Shown piece after piece: positions 17,013 through 23,982 of a stretch of 64,000 nucleotides of DNA. The stretch spans positions 98,469 to 162,468 of the forward strand of contig JAFTGB010000041.1 in NCBI GenBank assembly GCA_017458125.1, read 5' to 3'. Below the pieces are notes generated by a model. It worked only from the letters and a program-made list of their open reading frames with translations, did not search any database and had not been told where the DNA came from. The stretch's first letter is position 1, and every line of letters starts with the position of its first letter. The position numbers were made by a program, and so were the translations under genes. This stretch comes from Prevotella sp. Its GTDB lineage: Bacteria; Bacteroidota; Bacteroidia; Bacteroidales; Bacteroidaceae.

Positions 17013-18194
17013 ATGAAGAAACAGACGATAGCCATACATACGCCTTACGTGAGGCCTGACGCCTACGGGTCGCTGGCCGTACCCATATATCCGAACGTGG
17101 CGTTTGAGTTCGGCGATGCCCAGCAGATGGCCGATGCCTTCTGCAACCGCATCAAGGCTCCCGACTATGCGCGCATAGCCAATCCCACGGTGACGAATCT
17201 GGAACAGCGCGTCCGTGCGCTGACGGGTGCTGCCCATGTGACGGCCTTCAACTCGGGCATGGCAGCCATCAGCAACACGCTGCTGGCGGTCGCCGCACAA
17301 GGCAAGAACATCGTGACCTCGCGACACCTCTTCGGTAACACGCTGGCGCTGATCAGCGGCACGCTGCTGCGTCTGGGCATCAAGCCGCGACTGCGCGACC
17401 TGACAGACCTGGAGGCGGTGGAGCAGGCGGTGGACAACGAGACGGCTTGCATCTACCTGGAGACGGTGACGAACCCCCAGCTGGAGGTAGCCGATCTCGG
17501 AGCACTGGCAGAGATAGCCCACCGGAAGGGTGTGCCCCTGATAGTTGACAGCACCATCATCCCCTTCACCGAGACGTCGCTCAGCGTGCTGGGCGTGGAC
17601 GTGGAGGTGATATCGAGCACGAAGTACCTGTCAGGGGGCGGCACATCGCTGGGCGGACTGGTGATAGACTACGGCACCTTCCCGCAGATTAACCAACGCA
17701 TCAAGTACGACCTGCTGATCAACCTGGGGGCGTATATGGCTCCGCAGGTAGCCTACCAGCAGACCTTAGGACTGGAGACGCTCGATGTGCGCTACCAGCG
17801 GCAGGCGGCGAACGCGCTTTATCTGGCAGAGTCGCTGCGCGAGTGGGGCAACATCCGCAGGGTGAACTACATCGGGCTGAAGGACAATCCCTACTACGAG
17901 CTGGCACAGCGGCAGTTCGGCCCTACGGCAGGTGCCATGCTCACTATTGACTTGCAGTCGAAGGAGCATTGCTTCCGTATGCTGAACCGTCTGAGGCTCA
18001 TCCACCGCGCCACCAACCTGTTCGACTCGCGCACGCTGGCCATCCACCCGGCGAGCACCATCTTCGGACTATTTCCAGAGCGGCAACTGGAACAGATGGA
18101 CGTGCGGCAGACCACCATCCGGCTGTCGGTTGGGCTGGAAGATGCCGACGACTTGCTGGCCGACATCCAGCAGGCGCTGCAAGACGACTTGTGA
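17013..18194 (+). CDS. O-acetylhomoserine sulfhydrylase-like PLP enzyme (MetY/MetB family)
   Basis: This 393-residue Cys/Met metabolism PLP enzyme has the phosphate- and substrate-site segment DYARIANPTVTNLE near residue 50. FNSGMAA lies near 88, and LIVDSTIIPFTET supplies the PLP Asp. The PLP lysine is in SSTKYLSGGG near 207. C-terminal substrate residues occur in RLSVGLEDADDL. MetY-type members make homocysteine from O-acetylhomoserine and a sulfur donor, and MetB/MetC members cannot be told apart by eye. The downstream ThiS-, ThiF- and JAMM-type genes match the Wolinella thiocarboxylate route, in which MetY takes sulfur from a carrier protein. That context favours the MetY role here. Confidence 0.82.
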   Translation: MKKQTIAIHTPYVRPDAYGSLAVPIYPNVAFEFGDAQQMADAFCNRIKAPDYARIANPTVTNLEQRVRALTGAAHVTAFNSGMAAISNTLLAVAAQGKNIVTSRHLFGNTLALISGTLLRLGIKPRLRDLTDLEAVEQAVDNETACIYLETVTNPQLEVADLGALAEIAHRKGVPLIVDSTIIPFTETSLSVLGVDVEVISSTKYLSGGGTSLGGLVIDYGTFPQINQRIKYDLLINLGAYMAPQVAYQQTLGLETLDVRYQRQAANALYLAESLREWGNIRRVNYIGLKDNPYYELAQRQFGPTAGAMLTIDLQSKEHCFRMLNRLRLIHRATNLFDSRTLAIHPASTIFGLFPERQLEQMDVRQTTIRLSVGLEDADDLLADIQQALQDDL

Positions 18195-18221
18195 TGATTT
18201 ACGATTTACAGATTTACCATT

Positions 18222-18701
18222 ATGCAAGACACAAAGAAACTAAGCATCATCGCCTTCTCTGGCGACTTTGACAAGCTGACGGCTGTATTCACGCTGGCCA
18301 CAGGGGCTGCAGCAGTAGGCTACGAAGTGAACATCTTCTTCACCTTCTGGGGTCTTGACGCCATCAAGCACAAGCAGGGCAGAGCATTCATAGGCTCCAA
18401 CTGGCTCACCAAGACCTTCGGCTTCATGATGGGCGGGCTGAAGGTGACCCCCACCTCGCGTTTCAACTTCTGCGGTGCCGGCCCCAGAATATTCCGCTCG
18501 CTGATGCGCAAGAACAATGTCGCCACGCTGGAGGAACTGGTGGACGCCGCCAAGGCGCTGGATGTTAACCTCTACGCCTGCGAGATGGCTATGCACGTGC
18601 TGGGACTCAAGCGCGAGGACTTCATCCCTGAGGTGAAGGACGTGCTGGGCGTGGCATCGTTCCTGAAGTTTGCTGACGGCGGACAGACCTTATTTATTTA
18701 A
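18222..18701 (+). CDS. DsrE/DsrF-like sulfur-relay protein
   Basis: The product is 159 residues. It opens with KKLSIIAFSGDFDKLTAVF, has a hydrophobic helix with GAAAVGYEVNIFFTFWG, and carries a Cys in LYACEMAMHVLGL near residue 125. That is the position of the active Cys in DsrE/YrkE-like proteins, which accept and pass persulfide sulfur. It is followed directly by TusA, a classical partner. The upstream spacer holds a short TTTACGATTTACAGATTTACC repeat in place of a clear promoter. Confidence 0.82.
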   Translation: MQDTKKLSIIAFSGDFDKLTAVFTLATGAAAVGYEVNIFFTFWGLDAIKHKQGRAFIGSNWLTKTFGFMMGGLKVTPTSRFNFCGAGPRIFRSLMRKNNVATLEELVDAAKALDVNLYACEMAMHVLGLKREDFIPEVKDVLGVASFLKFADGGQTLFI

Positions 18702-18720
18702 CAAAAGATAAATTGAAGTT

Positions 18721-18945
18721 ATGGCAACAAAAACACTGGACATCACGAAGGAGCATTGCCCGATGACCTTCGTCAAGACAAAGATTGAACTGTCACGGCT
18801 ACAGCCGGGTGACACCTTGGAAGTGCTGCTCTCTGAGGGCGAACCGCTGGACAATGTGCCCCGCAATGCGGTGGAGCAGGGATACGACGTGCTCTCGGTG
18901 GAGCATGTGGAAGGCACCACGCACAAGGTCGTCATCAGAAAATAG
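18721..18945 (+). CDS. TusA-family sulfurtransferase
   Basis: This 74-residue protein has the TusA motif with Cys in EHCPMTFVKTKIEL near residue 13, the carrier of persulfide sulfur. The beta-alpha-beta-alpha pattern and the QPGDTLEVLLSEG segment fit the family. TusA proteins accept sulfur from a cysteine desulfurase and hand it on. Here the desulfurase is two genes downstream, which supports that flow. Confidence 0.9.
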   Translation: MATKTLDITKEHCPMTFVKTKIELSRLQPGDTLEVLLSEGEPLDNVPRNAVEQGYDVLSVEHVEGTTHKVVIRK

Positions 18946-19009
18946 CGGAATATGCAGACTAATAAGATAACCAGAGTTATTAACAATTAAAACAAGAGAA
19001 AACTGAACT

Positions 19010-20449
19010 ATGGCAGATTCAAATCTTCAACGCAGTGTGACCACTGCTACGGCCAGAAGACTGGCCACCACCACCAAGACCGCCCCGCAGATGGGCTCCA
19101 TCACCCCTCGTTTGCTCCTCAAGCTCCTGCCCTGGGTGCAGGTCAGCGGCGGCACGTTCCGCGTGAACCGCACGAAGGTAGAACTCCGCAAGAACGACCG
19201 CTTGCCCATCCAGTACGTCAACGGCCAGCCCTCGTTCACGGCCAAGGACCTGAAAGCGATACCCCTGTTCTCGGAGTTTGACGACGAAATTCTCGCCCGA
19301 CTCGTGAGCTCGTTCGAGGCCAAGGAGGTCGATGTCGACAAACTCTTTGTCGAGGAGGGCAAGGACAAGCAGCGCTTCTTCATCGTTGCCAGTGGCCAGG
19401 CCGAGGTCATCAGCAAGGGCCCCCACGGCGAGGACCTGCGGATAGCCCTCCTGGGCGACGGCGAATACTTCGGCGAGGCCGACCTGCTGGACGAGCAGGA
19501 GTCGACGGTCTCCGTGCGCGCCATCACGCCTACCGTCTTCCTCGGCCTGAAGCTCAAGGAGCTCATCAAGTTCATCAAGGAGGTGCCCGACTTCCGCGAG
19601 ACCTTCAACAAAGCCGTCGACAAGCAGCTGCGCCTCAAGGCATCGGTCAATGACAACGGCGAGAAGCACATCGACCTCGTCTCGGGCCACGAGGAGGACA
19701 ACATCATCCCCGAGACCTACATCGACTACGAGGAGAACCCCACCGAGTACTCGCTCAACACGCTGCAGACCGTCGTCCGCGTGCACACCCGCGTCAGCGA
19801 CCTCTACAACAATCCCTATAACCAGCTCGAAGAGCAGTTGCGTCTCAGCATCGAGAGTATTAAGGAACGCCAGGAGTGGGAGCTCATCAATAACCGTAAG
19901 TTCGGTCTCTTGGCCGCCGCCAACCCCGCCTACCGCATCACCACGCGCTACGGTGCCCCGACGCCCGACGACCTCGACGAACTGCTGTCATTAGTATGGA
20001 AGGAGCCGGCCTTCTTCATCGCCCATCCGCGAGCCATCGCTGCCTTCGAGCGCGAATGCACCTGGCGCGGCGTACCGCCCGTGACCACCGACCTCTTTGG
20101 CACCAAGGTCATCCTGTGGCGCGGTGTGCCTCTGATTCCCAGCGACAAGGTGGAGGTGGAAGGCCAGTATCTGACCGGCCGCGGTGTAGGCACCACCAAG
20201 ATTATCCTCGTCCGTGTCGGCGAGAAGAGTCAGGGTGTCGTCGGCCTCCACCAGAGCGGTATTCCCGGCGAGATAGCCCCGTCGCTCTCCGCCCGCCTGA
20301 TGGGCCTCGACAAGTTTGGCGTGGCTTCCTATCTGCTCACCAAGTATTTCTCATTAGCCTCGCTGACTGACGATGCTATCGCAGTGCTGGAAAATGTGGA
20401 GGTGGGCTACTATCACGACTATCAGCACCGCAACAAAGTAGAGAAATAA
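19010..20449 (+). CDS. Family 2B encapsulin shell protein with cNMP-binding domain
   Basis: The product is 479 residues. Residues about 1-75 form an extended N-terminal arm. Residues about 76-200 are a cyclic-nucleotide-binding fold: AIPLFSEFDDEILARLVSSF, then a GDGEYFGEADLLDEQ phosphate cassette with Glu but without the usual Arg-Ala after it, then STVSVRAITP. From about 225 on there is an HK97-type shell segment (VRVHTRVSDLYNNPYNQLEE, later IAHPRAIAAFERECTWRGVP, GTKVILWRGVPLIPSDKV and KSQGVVGLHQSGIPGE). This order is that of family 2B encapsulins and excludes a Crp regulator, because no HTH is present. Shell subunits self-assemble around cargo. The next gene, 3 bp away, is a cysteine desulfurase, the known cargo type of family 2A. 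Whether the cNMP domain binds a ligand is unknown. Confidence 0.9.
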   Translation: MADSNLQRSVTTATARRLATTTKTAPQMGSITPRLLLKLLPWVQVSGGTFRVNRTKVELRKNDRLPIQYVNGQPSFTAKDLKAIPLFSEFDDEILARLVSSFEAKEVDVDKLFVEEGKDKQRFFIVASGQAEVISKGPHGEDLRIALLGDGEYFGEADLLDEQESTVSVRAITPTVFLGLKLKELIKFIKEVPDFRETFNKAVDKQLRLKASVNDNGEKHIDLVSGHEEDNIIPETYIDYEENPTEYSLNTLQTVVRVHTRVSDLYNNPYNQLEEQLRLSIESIKERQEWELINNRKFGLLAAANPAYRITTRYGAPTPDDLDELLSLVWKEPAFFIAHPRAIAAFERECTWRGVPPVTTDLFGTKVILWRGVPLIPSDKVEVEGQYLTGRGVGTTKIILVRVGEKSQGVVGLHQSGIPGEIAPSLSARLMGLDKFGVASYLLTKYFSLASLTDDAIAVLENVEVGYYHDYQHRNKVEK

Positions 20450-20452
20450 ACC

Positions 20453-21925
20453 ATGATGACAGAACTACAGAATCTTTCCGGCTACGGACTGGAAGACCCC
20501 GGGTTTGAGCTTTTGCGCCAAGTGGCGCAAAAGTACTGCCCCGAGGAGTTGCAGTCAGAGCGCCGAGCCGTCATCCCCGACGAGGTGCTGAATATAGAGG
20601 CCCTCGCCGCCCTCGTCCCGTCTGAAGCTGTGTCACAGCATCCCCAGGAGCCCTCCTCCATCCGCCCCTTCGGCGAGACCGAGCTCAGCCACCTCCACTA
20701 CGAAGAGACCGACACGCTCTCGACGGACGAGATCAAGAAGGACTTCCCCGTGTTGCAGCAGCGTGTGAACGGCCACCCGTTAGTATGGCTCGACAACGGT
20801 GCCACGACGCAGAAGCCCCTGCAGGTGATAGACAAGATTTCGGACTACTACCGCAACTACAACTCCAACATCCATCGCGGTGCCCACACGCTGGCTGCTC
20901 GCGCTACCGATGCCTACGAGGCTGCCCGCGAGAAGGTGCGCCGCTTCATCAACGCCCCGTCGGCTGACGACATCATCTTCGTGCGGGGTACCACCGAGGG
21001 CATCAACCTCGTGGCACAGACCTACGGTCGGCAGTATCTGACCCCTGGCGACAATGTCATCGTCTCCGAGCTCGACCATCACGCTAATATCGTTCCCTGG
21101 CAGCAGGTGGCCAACGAGCGGGGTGCTGAGCTGCGCGCCATTCCTACCGACAAGAACGGCGACCTCATCCTCTCCGAGCTGGAGCGACTCATCACACCGC
21201 GCACACGCTTCGTCTCCGTGGGCCACGTGAACAACACCTTTGGCACCATCAACGACGTGCAGCGCATCATCGACATCGCCCATTCGCACAACATCCCCGT
21301 GCTCATCGACGGCGCTCAGTCGATAGCCCACACGCCTGTCGACGTGCAGCAACTCGGTGCCGACTTCTTCGTGTTCAGCGGTCATAAGATTTATGGCCCC
21401 AACGGCATTGGCGTGGTCTATGGCCGCAAGGATATATTAGAGAAGATGCAGCCTTGGCAGGGCGGCGGCAACATGATTAAGGATGTTACCATCGAGCGCA
21501 CGGAATATAACGTGCCGCCCGCCCGCTTTGAGGCCGGCACACCCAATGTGGCCGATGCTATCGGTTTGGGGGCAGCCCTCGACTACGTGAGCAGTATCGG
21601 CATCCGCAATATCGAGGCTCACGAGCACCAGCTCACGGAGTATGCCCGCGAGCAGCTGGCACAGGTGCCCGGGCTGCACCTCATCGGCAATCCCAAGCGT
21701 AGGGTCAGCGTGGTGTCGTTCTATCTCGACGGTATCCCCGTGCCCGAGACGGGCAAGCTGCTCGACCAGGAGGGCATCGCCGTCCGCGCCGGCCACCACT
21801 GTGCCCAGCCTGCCCTGCGTGCCCTGGGTCACGAGATGTCGGTGCGTCCCACCTTCGCCCTCTATAATTCGCGTGACGATGTAGACCGTCTGGTCATCGC
21901 CCTGCGGAAAATTGTTGGAAGTTGA
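20453..21925 (+). CDS. Cysteine desulfurase, probable encapsulin cargo
   Basis: The product is 490 residues. The catalytic domain starts near residue 88 (STDEIKKDFPVLQQRVNGHP) and is of the SufS/CsdA type. PLP sits on the Lys in VFSGHKIYGPNGIG. The persulfide Cys is in RAGHHCAQPALR near 442, and the PLP-site DGAQ is near 285. About 85 residues precede it that ordinary SufS lacks; they are rich in Pro, Ser, Glu and Leu and look mostly unstructured. Cargo desulfurases of family 2A encapsulins have such an N-terminal extension for loading. It lies 3 bp after the shell gene. It should release sulfur from cysteine as persulfide inside the shell for TusA or the ThiS-like carrier. Confidence 0.92.
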   Translation: MMTELQNLSGYGLEDPGFELLRQVAQKYCPEELQSERRAVIPDEVLNIEALAALVPSEAVSQHPQEPSSIRPFGETELSHLHYEETDTLSTDEIKKDFPVLQQRVNGHPLVWLDNGATTQKPLQVIDKISDYYRNYNSNIHRGAHTLAARATDAYEAAREKVRRFINAPSADDIIFVRGTTEGINLVAQTYGRQYLTPGDNVIVSELDHHANIVPWQQVANERGAELRAIPTDKNGDLILSELERLITPRTRFVSVGHVNNTFGTINDVQRIIDIAHSHNIPVLIDGAQSIAHTPVDVQQLGADFFVFSGHKIYGPNGIGVVYGRKDILEKMQPWQGGGNMIKDVTIERTEYNVPPARFEAGTPNVADAIGLGAALDYVSSIGIRNIEAHEHQLTEYAREQLAQVPGLHLIGNPKRRVSVVSFYLDGIPVPETGKLLDQEGIAVRAGHHCAQPALRALGHEMSVRPTFALYNSRDDVDRLVIALRKIVGS

Positions 21926-21978
21926 GAATTGAGCGTTGTCGGCTCACGGATTAAGCATTAAACATAGAAAAAAGAAAT

Positions 21979-22254
21979 ATGGCAAAGTTAACAGTTAACG
22001 GAGAAGTTCAGGAGGTGCAGTTGCCCCTGACGCTCACACAGCTTATCAAACAGAATAATGTGCTACAGCCCGAGATGGTCAGCGTCCAGGTGAACGAGGA
22101 CTTTGTGGACCGCAGCGAGTGGGACGCTATCCAAATTCAGGAGGGCGACTTGGTGGACTTCCTTTACTTCATGGGGGGCGGAAGCTATTGGACTATTGGA
22201 CGATTTACAATTAGACAATTACCAGCTGATACATACGGTAAAATAGTAAAATAG
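21979..22254 (+). CDS. ThiS-like sulfur carrier protein with C-terminal extension past Gly-Gly
   Basis: The product is 91 residues. The first 68 are a complete ubiquitin-like ThiS/HcyS fold (LTVNGEVQEVQLPLTLTQLI ... GDLVDFLYFMGGG). ThiS-type carriers must end in Gly-Gly for adenylation and thiocarboxylate formation. Here 23 more residues follow (SYWTIGRFTIRQLPADTYG and KIVK), and their codons lie in an AT-rich simple repeat. The stop seems to have been lost or displaced by the repeat. Carriers of the HcyS and QbsE types carry a shorter tail that a JAMM protease removes, and such a protease is coded 0.8 kb downstream. A role in homocysteine rather than thiamine synthesis is inferred from the neighbours. 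Confidence 0.82.
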   Translation: MAKLTVNGEVQEVQLPLTLTQLIKQNNVLQPEMVSVQVNEDFVDRSEWDAIQIQEGDLVDFLYFMGGGSYWTIGRFTIRQLPADTYGKIVK

Positions 22255-22268
22255 TGAAATAGTAAAAT
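22190..22268. repeat. AT-rich simple repeat covering the carrier's 3' end
   Basis: Words of the form ATTGGACTATTGGACGATTT, then three near-copies of GTAAAATA, run from inside the carrier gene to the start codon of the E1 gene. Confidence 0.75.
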
Positions 22269-23075
22269 ATGGTAGATTTCACAGAAGAACAGATACAACG
22301 CTACTCGCGGCATATCCTGTTGCAGGACGTTGGCGTCGAGGGGCAAGAGAAGATCATGAACGCCCGAGTATTGGTGGTCGGAGCAGGCGGCTTAGGTGCT
22401 CCTGTATCGCTCTACCTCGCTGCTGCGGGCATCGGGCGCATTGGCATCATCGATGCCGACGTGGTAGACCTCTCGAACCTGCAGCGTCAGGTCATCCACT
22501 TCACCAAGGACGTGGGGCGTCCGAAGGTGGAGAGCGCCAAGGAGAAAATACAGGCCATCAACCCCGATGTCGAGGTCGACACCTACCATGAATTCCTCTA
22601 TTCGGGCAATGCGCTGGATATTATCAGACAGTACGACTTCATCGTCGACGGCACAGACAACTTCCCAGTGAAGTTCCTCATCAATGATGCCTGCGTGATG
22701 GCCGGCAAACCCTTCTCGCACGGTGGTATCCTGCGTTTCAACGGCCAGACGTTCACTCATCTGCCCGGCACGGCGTGCTACCGTTGCTTCTTTAAGGAAC
22801 CGCCGCCCGCTGGAGCCGTACCCACCTGCTCGCAGGCCGGTGTGCTCGGAGCCATCGCGGGTATGCTGGGCACCATTCAGGCCGCCGAGACGCTTAAATA
22901 CTTCACAGGCGTAGGCGAACTGCTCACCAACCGCCTGCTGACCTTCGATGCCAAGACGATGCAATTCCGCACCATTCCTGTGCGCCAGCGTCCGTCGTGC
23001 GAGATATGCGGCGAGCATCCCACCATCACGCAGCTGATAGACTACGAGCAGGCCGCCTGCGACCTTCATAAGTGA
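22269..23075 (+). CDS. ThiF/MoeB/HesA-family E1-like adenylyltransferase
   Basis: The product is 268 residues. It begins with the E1 signature RYSRHILLQDVGVEGQEK, then the nucleotide loop VGAGGLGAP near residue 37. DADVVDLSNLQRQ and DGTDNF are the Mg/ATP residues. The catalytic Cys is probably the one in VPTCSQAGVLG near 180. Zinc-binding pairs are CYRC near 165 and CEIC near 244. There is no C-terminal rhodanese domain. It should adenylate the Gly-Gly end of the adjacent carrier so that sulfur can be added. It starts 14 bp after the carrier stop. Confidence 0.92.
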   Translation: MVDFTEEQIQRYSRHILLQDVGVEGQEKIMNARVLVVGAGGLGAPVSLYLAAAGIGRIGIIDADVVDLSNLQRQVIHFTKDVGRPKVESAKEKIQAINPDVEVDTYHEFLYSGNALDIIRQYDFIVDGTDNFPVKFLINDACVMAGKPFSHGGILRFNGQTFTHLPGTACYRCFFKEPPPAGAVPTCSQAGVLGAIAGMLGTIQAAETLKYFTGVGELLTNRLLTFDAKTMQFRTIPVRQRPSCEICGEHPTITQLIDYEQAACDLHK

Positions 23076-23092
23076 AAAATATGCATTAACCG

Positions 23093-23479
23093 ATGATTAT
23101 ACCACAGAGCATAATAAATGAATTGACAGTACAGGCTCAGAAGGATGCGCCCAATGAGACCTGTGGCTATCTCTTAGGAATCGATGATGTCGTCATCGAG
23201 AACTACTGGATGGAGAACATCGACCACTCGCCGGAGCACTTCAGCTTTGCTCCCAAGGATCAGTTTGCGGCACTGCGGTATGCGCGGTCAAAAGGACTGA
23301 AGATTCTTGCCAACTGGCACTCGCATCCCGCTTCGCCGTCGCGTCCCTCGCAGGAGGACTTGCGCCTGGCCAACGACCCCACCATCCGCTATGCCATCCT
23401 CTCGCTCTACGAGGGCATCCACCTGAATTCGTTCAGAATTTCTGGTGGCGAGGTCGTCGACAAGGAGGTACACCTCTGA
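23093..23479 (+). CDS. JAMM/MPN+ metalloprotease, M67-type
   Basis: The product is 128 residues. It has the complete JAMM zinc motif: Glu in NETCGYLLG near residue 21, then NWHSHP near 77, then Ser and Asp in SRPSQED near 84-90. Bacterial JAMM proteases of this size (Mec+, QbsD, HcyD) trim residues after the Gly-Gly of sulfur carriers so that the E1 can act. The carrier in this operon has an extra C-terminal stretch, which makes this role very plausible. It is the last gene of the cluster, 17 bp after the E1 gene. Confidence 0.9.
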   Translation: MIIPQSIINELTVQAQKDAPNETCGYLLGIDDVVIENYWMENIDHSPEHFSFAPKDQFAALRYARSKGLKILANWHSHPASPSRPSQEDLRLANDPTIRYAILSLYEGIHLNSFRISGGEVVDKEVHL

Positions 23480-23509
23480 GCCGACGAGCCGTAATGCCGT
23501 AGCCGACGT

Positions 23510-23671
23510 GAGGGTGTTTCAAAATGGGCTAATTAATTCCTCCCCTTGGAAAGGGGAGGTTAGGAGGGGTTGATTTCATCGACGAATATATTATATTTAC
23601 CTGCGAATTATCAACCACCCCCAGCCCCTCCTTGGAAAGGAGGGGAGTTAGTTACATTTTGACACACCCTC
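23510..23671. repeat. 162-bp imperfect inverted-repeat element (MITE- or REP-like)
   Basis: The two ends are near reverse complements over about 65 nt each: GAGGGTGTTTCAAAATG at the left matches GAGGGTGTGTCAAAATG read from the right. Inside are two CCTCCCCTTGGAAAGGGGAGG-like hairpins. The centre is an AT-rich spacer of about 35 nt. No protein fits it. The whole lies downstream of the JAMM gene, so it may also end that transcript. I recognise the CTCCCCTTGGAAAGG word as a common Bacteroidota intergenic repeat. Confidence 0.75.
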
Positions 23672-23727
23672 TCGTTTTTCTTTACACGATACCCCGTTTG
23701 TGGTATGCGAAATGCCATGCATGGGGT

Positions 23728-23759
23728 ATTGTAGGAACGGGAATTTCGCCGTACCTTTG
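23728..23759 (+). promoter_or_regulatory. Promoter of the PstS-like/SusCD locus
   Basis: An ATTG -33 box (23728-23731) and a TACCTTTG -7 box (23752-23759) are spaced 20 bp apart. ATACCCC (23689-23695) and GGGGTAT (23723-23729) form an inverted repeat next to the -33 box and could be an operator. Confidence 0.6.
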
Positions 23760-23793
23760 CAACCAGAAACATTAAACATTGAAAGCAAGAGTT

Positions 23794-23982
23794 ATGAAAA
23801 CAATGAACGTGAAGCGAATGCAATGCCACACTCTCAACGAGAGAATGCGATCCTGTTGCGGCATGCAGATGATGAGAAATGAAAAGGAGGGTAGTATACA
23901 CATTACTTATAAATATAAAGAACGGCAAACGTATGAAAAAGAACATTTTTACCATAGCATTGATTTTAGGGCTGCAGCTTAG
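23794..23982 (+). other. Short open frame upstream of and overlapping the PstS-like gene
   Basis: A 62-codon frame begins at the first ATG after the promoter and runs 50 bp into the next gene in another frame. It contains CHTLNERMRS, close to RHTLKER of the downstream protein, and the DNA behind both is similar. It may be a leader peptide or a remnant of a partial duplication. There is no signal peptide and no family is recognised. The 454 bp from 23480 to 23932 otherwise hold the inverted element and the promoter. Confidence 0.25.

Noticed and set aside
19010-20449. The cNMP-domain protein as a Crp/Fnr transcription factor
   Set aside because: There is no DNA-binding helix-turn-helix after the cNMP domain. 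The C-terminal half has encapsulin shell features.
21979-22254. ThiS as a thiamine-synthesis gene
   Set aside because: No thiC, thiE, thiG or thiH is in the window. The neighbours are an E1, a JAMM protease and a MetY-like enzyme, which point to the homocysteine route instead.
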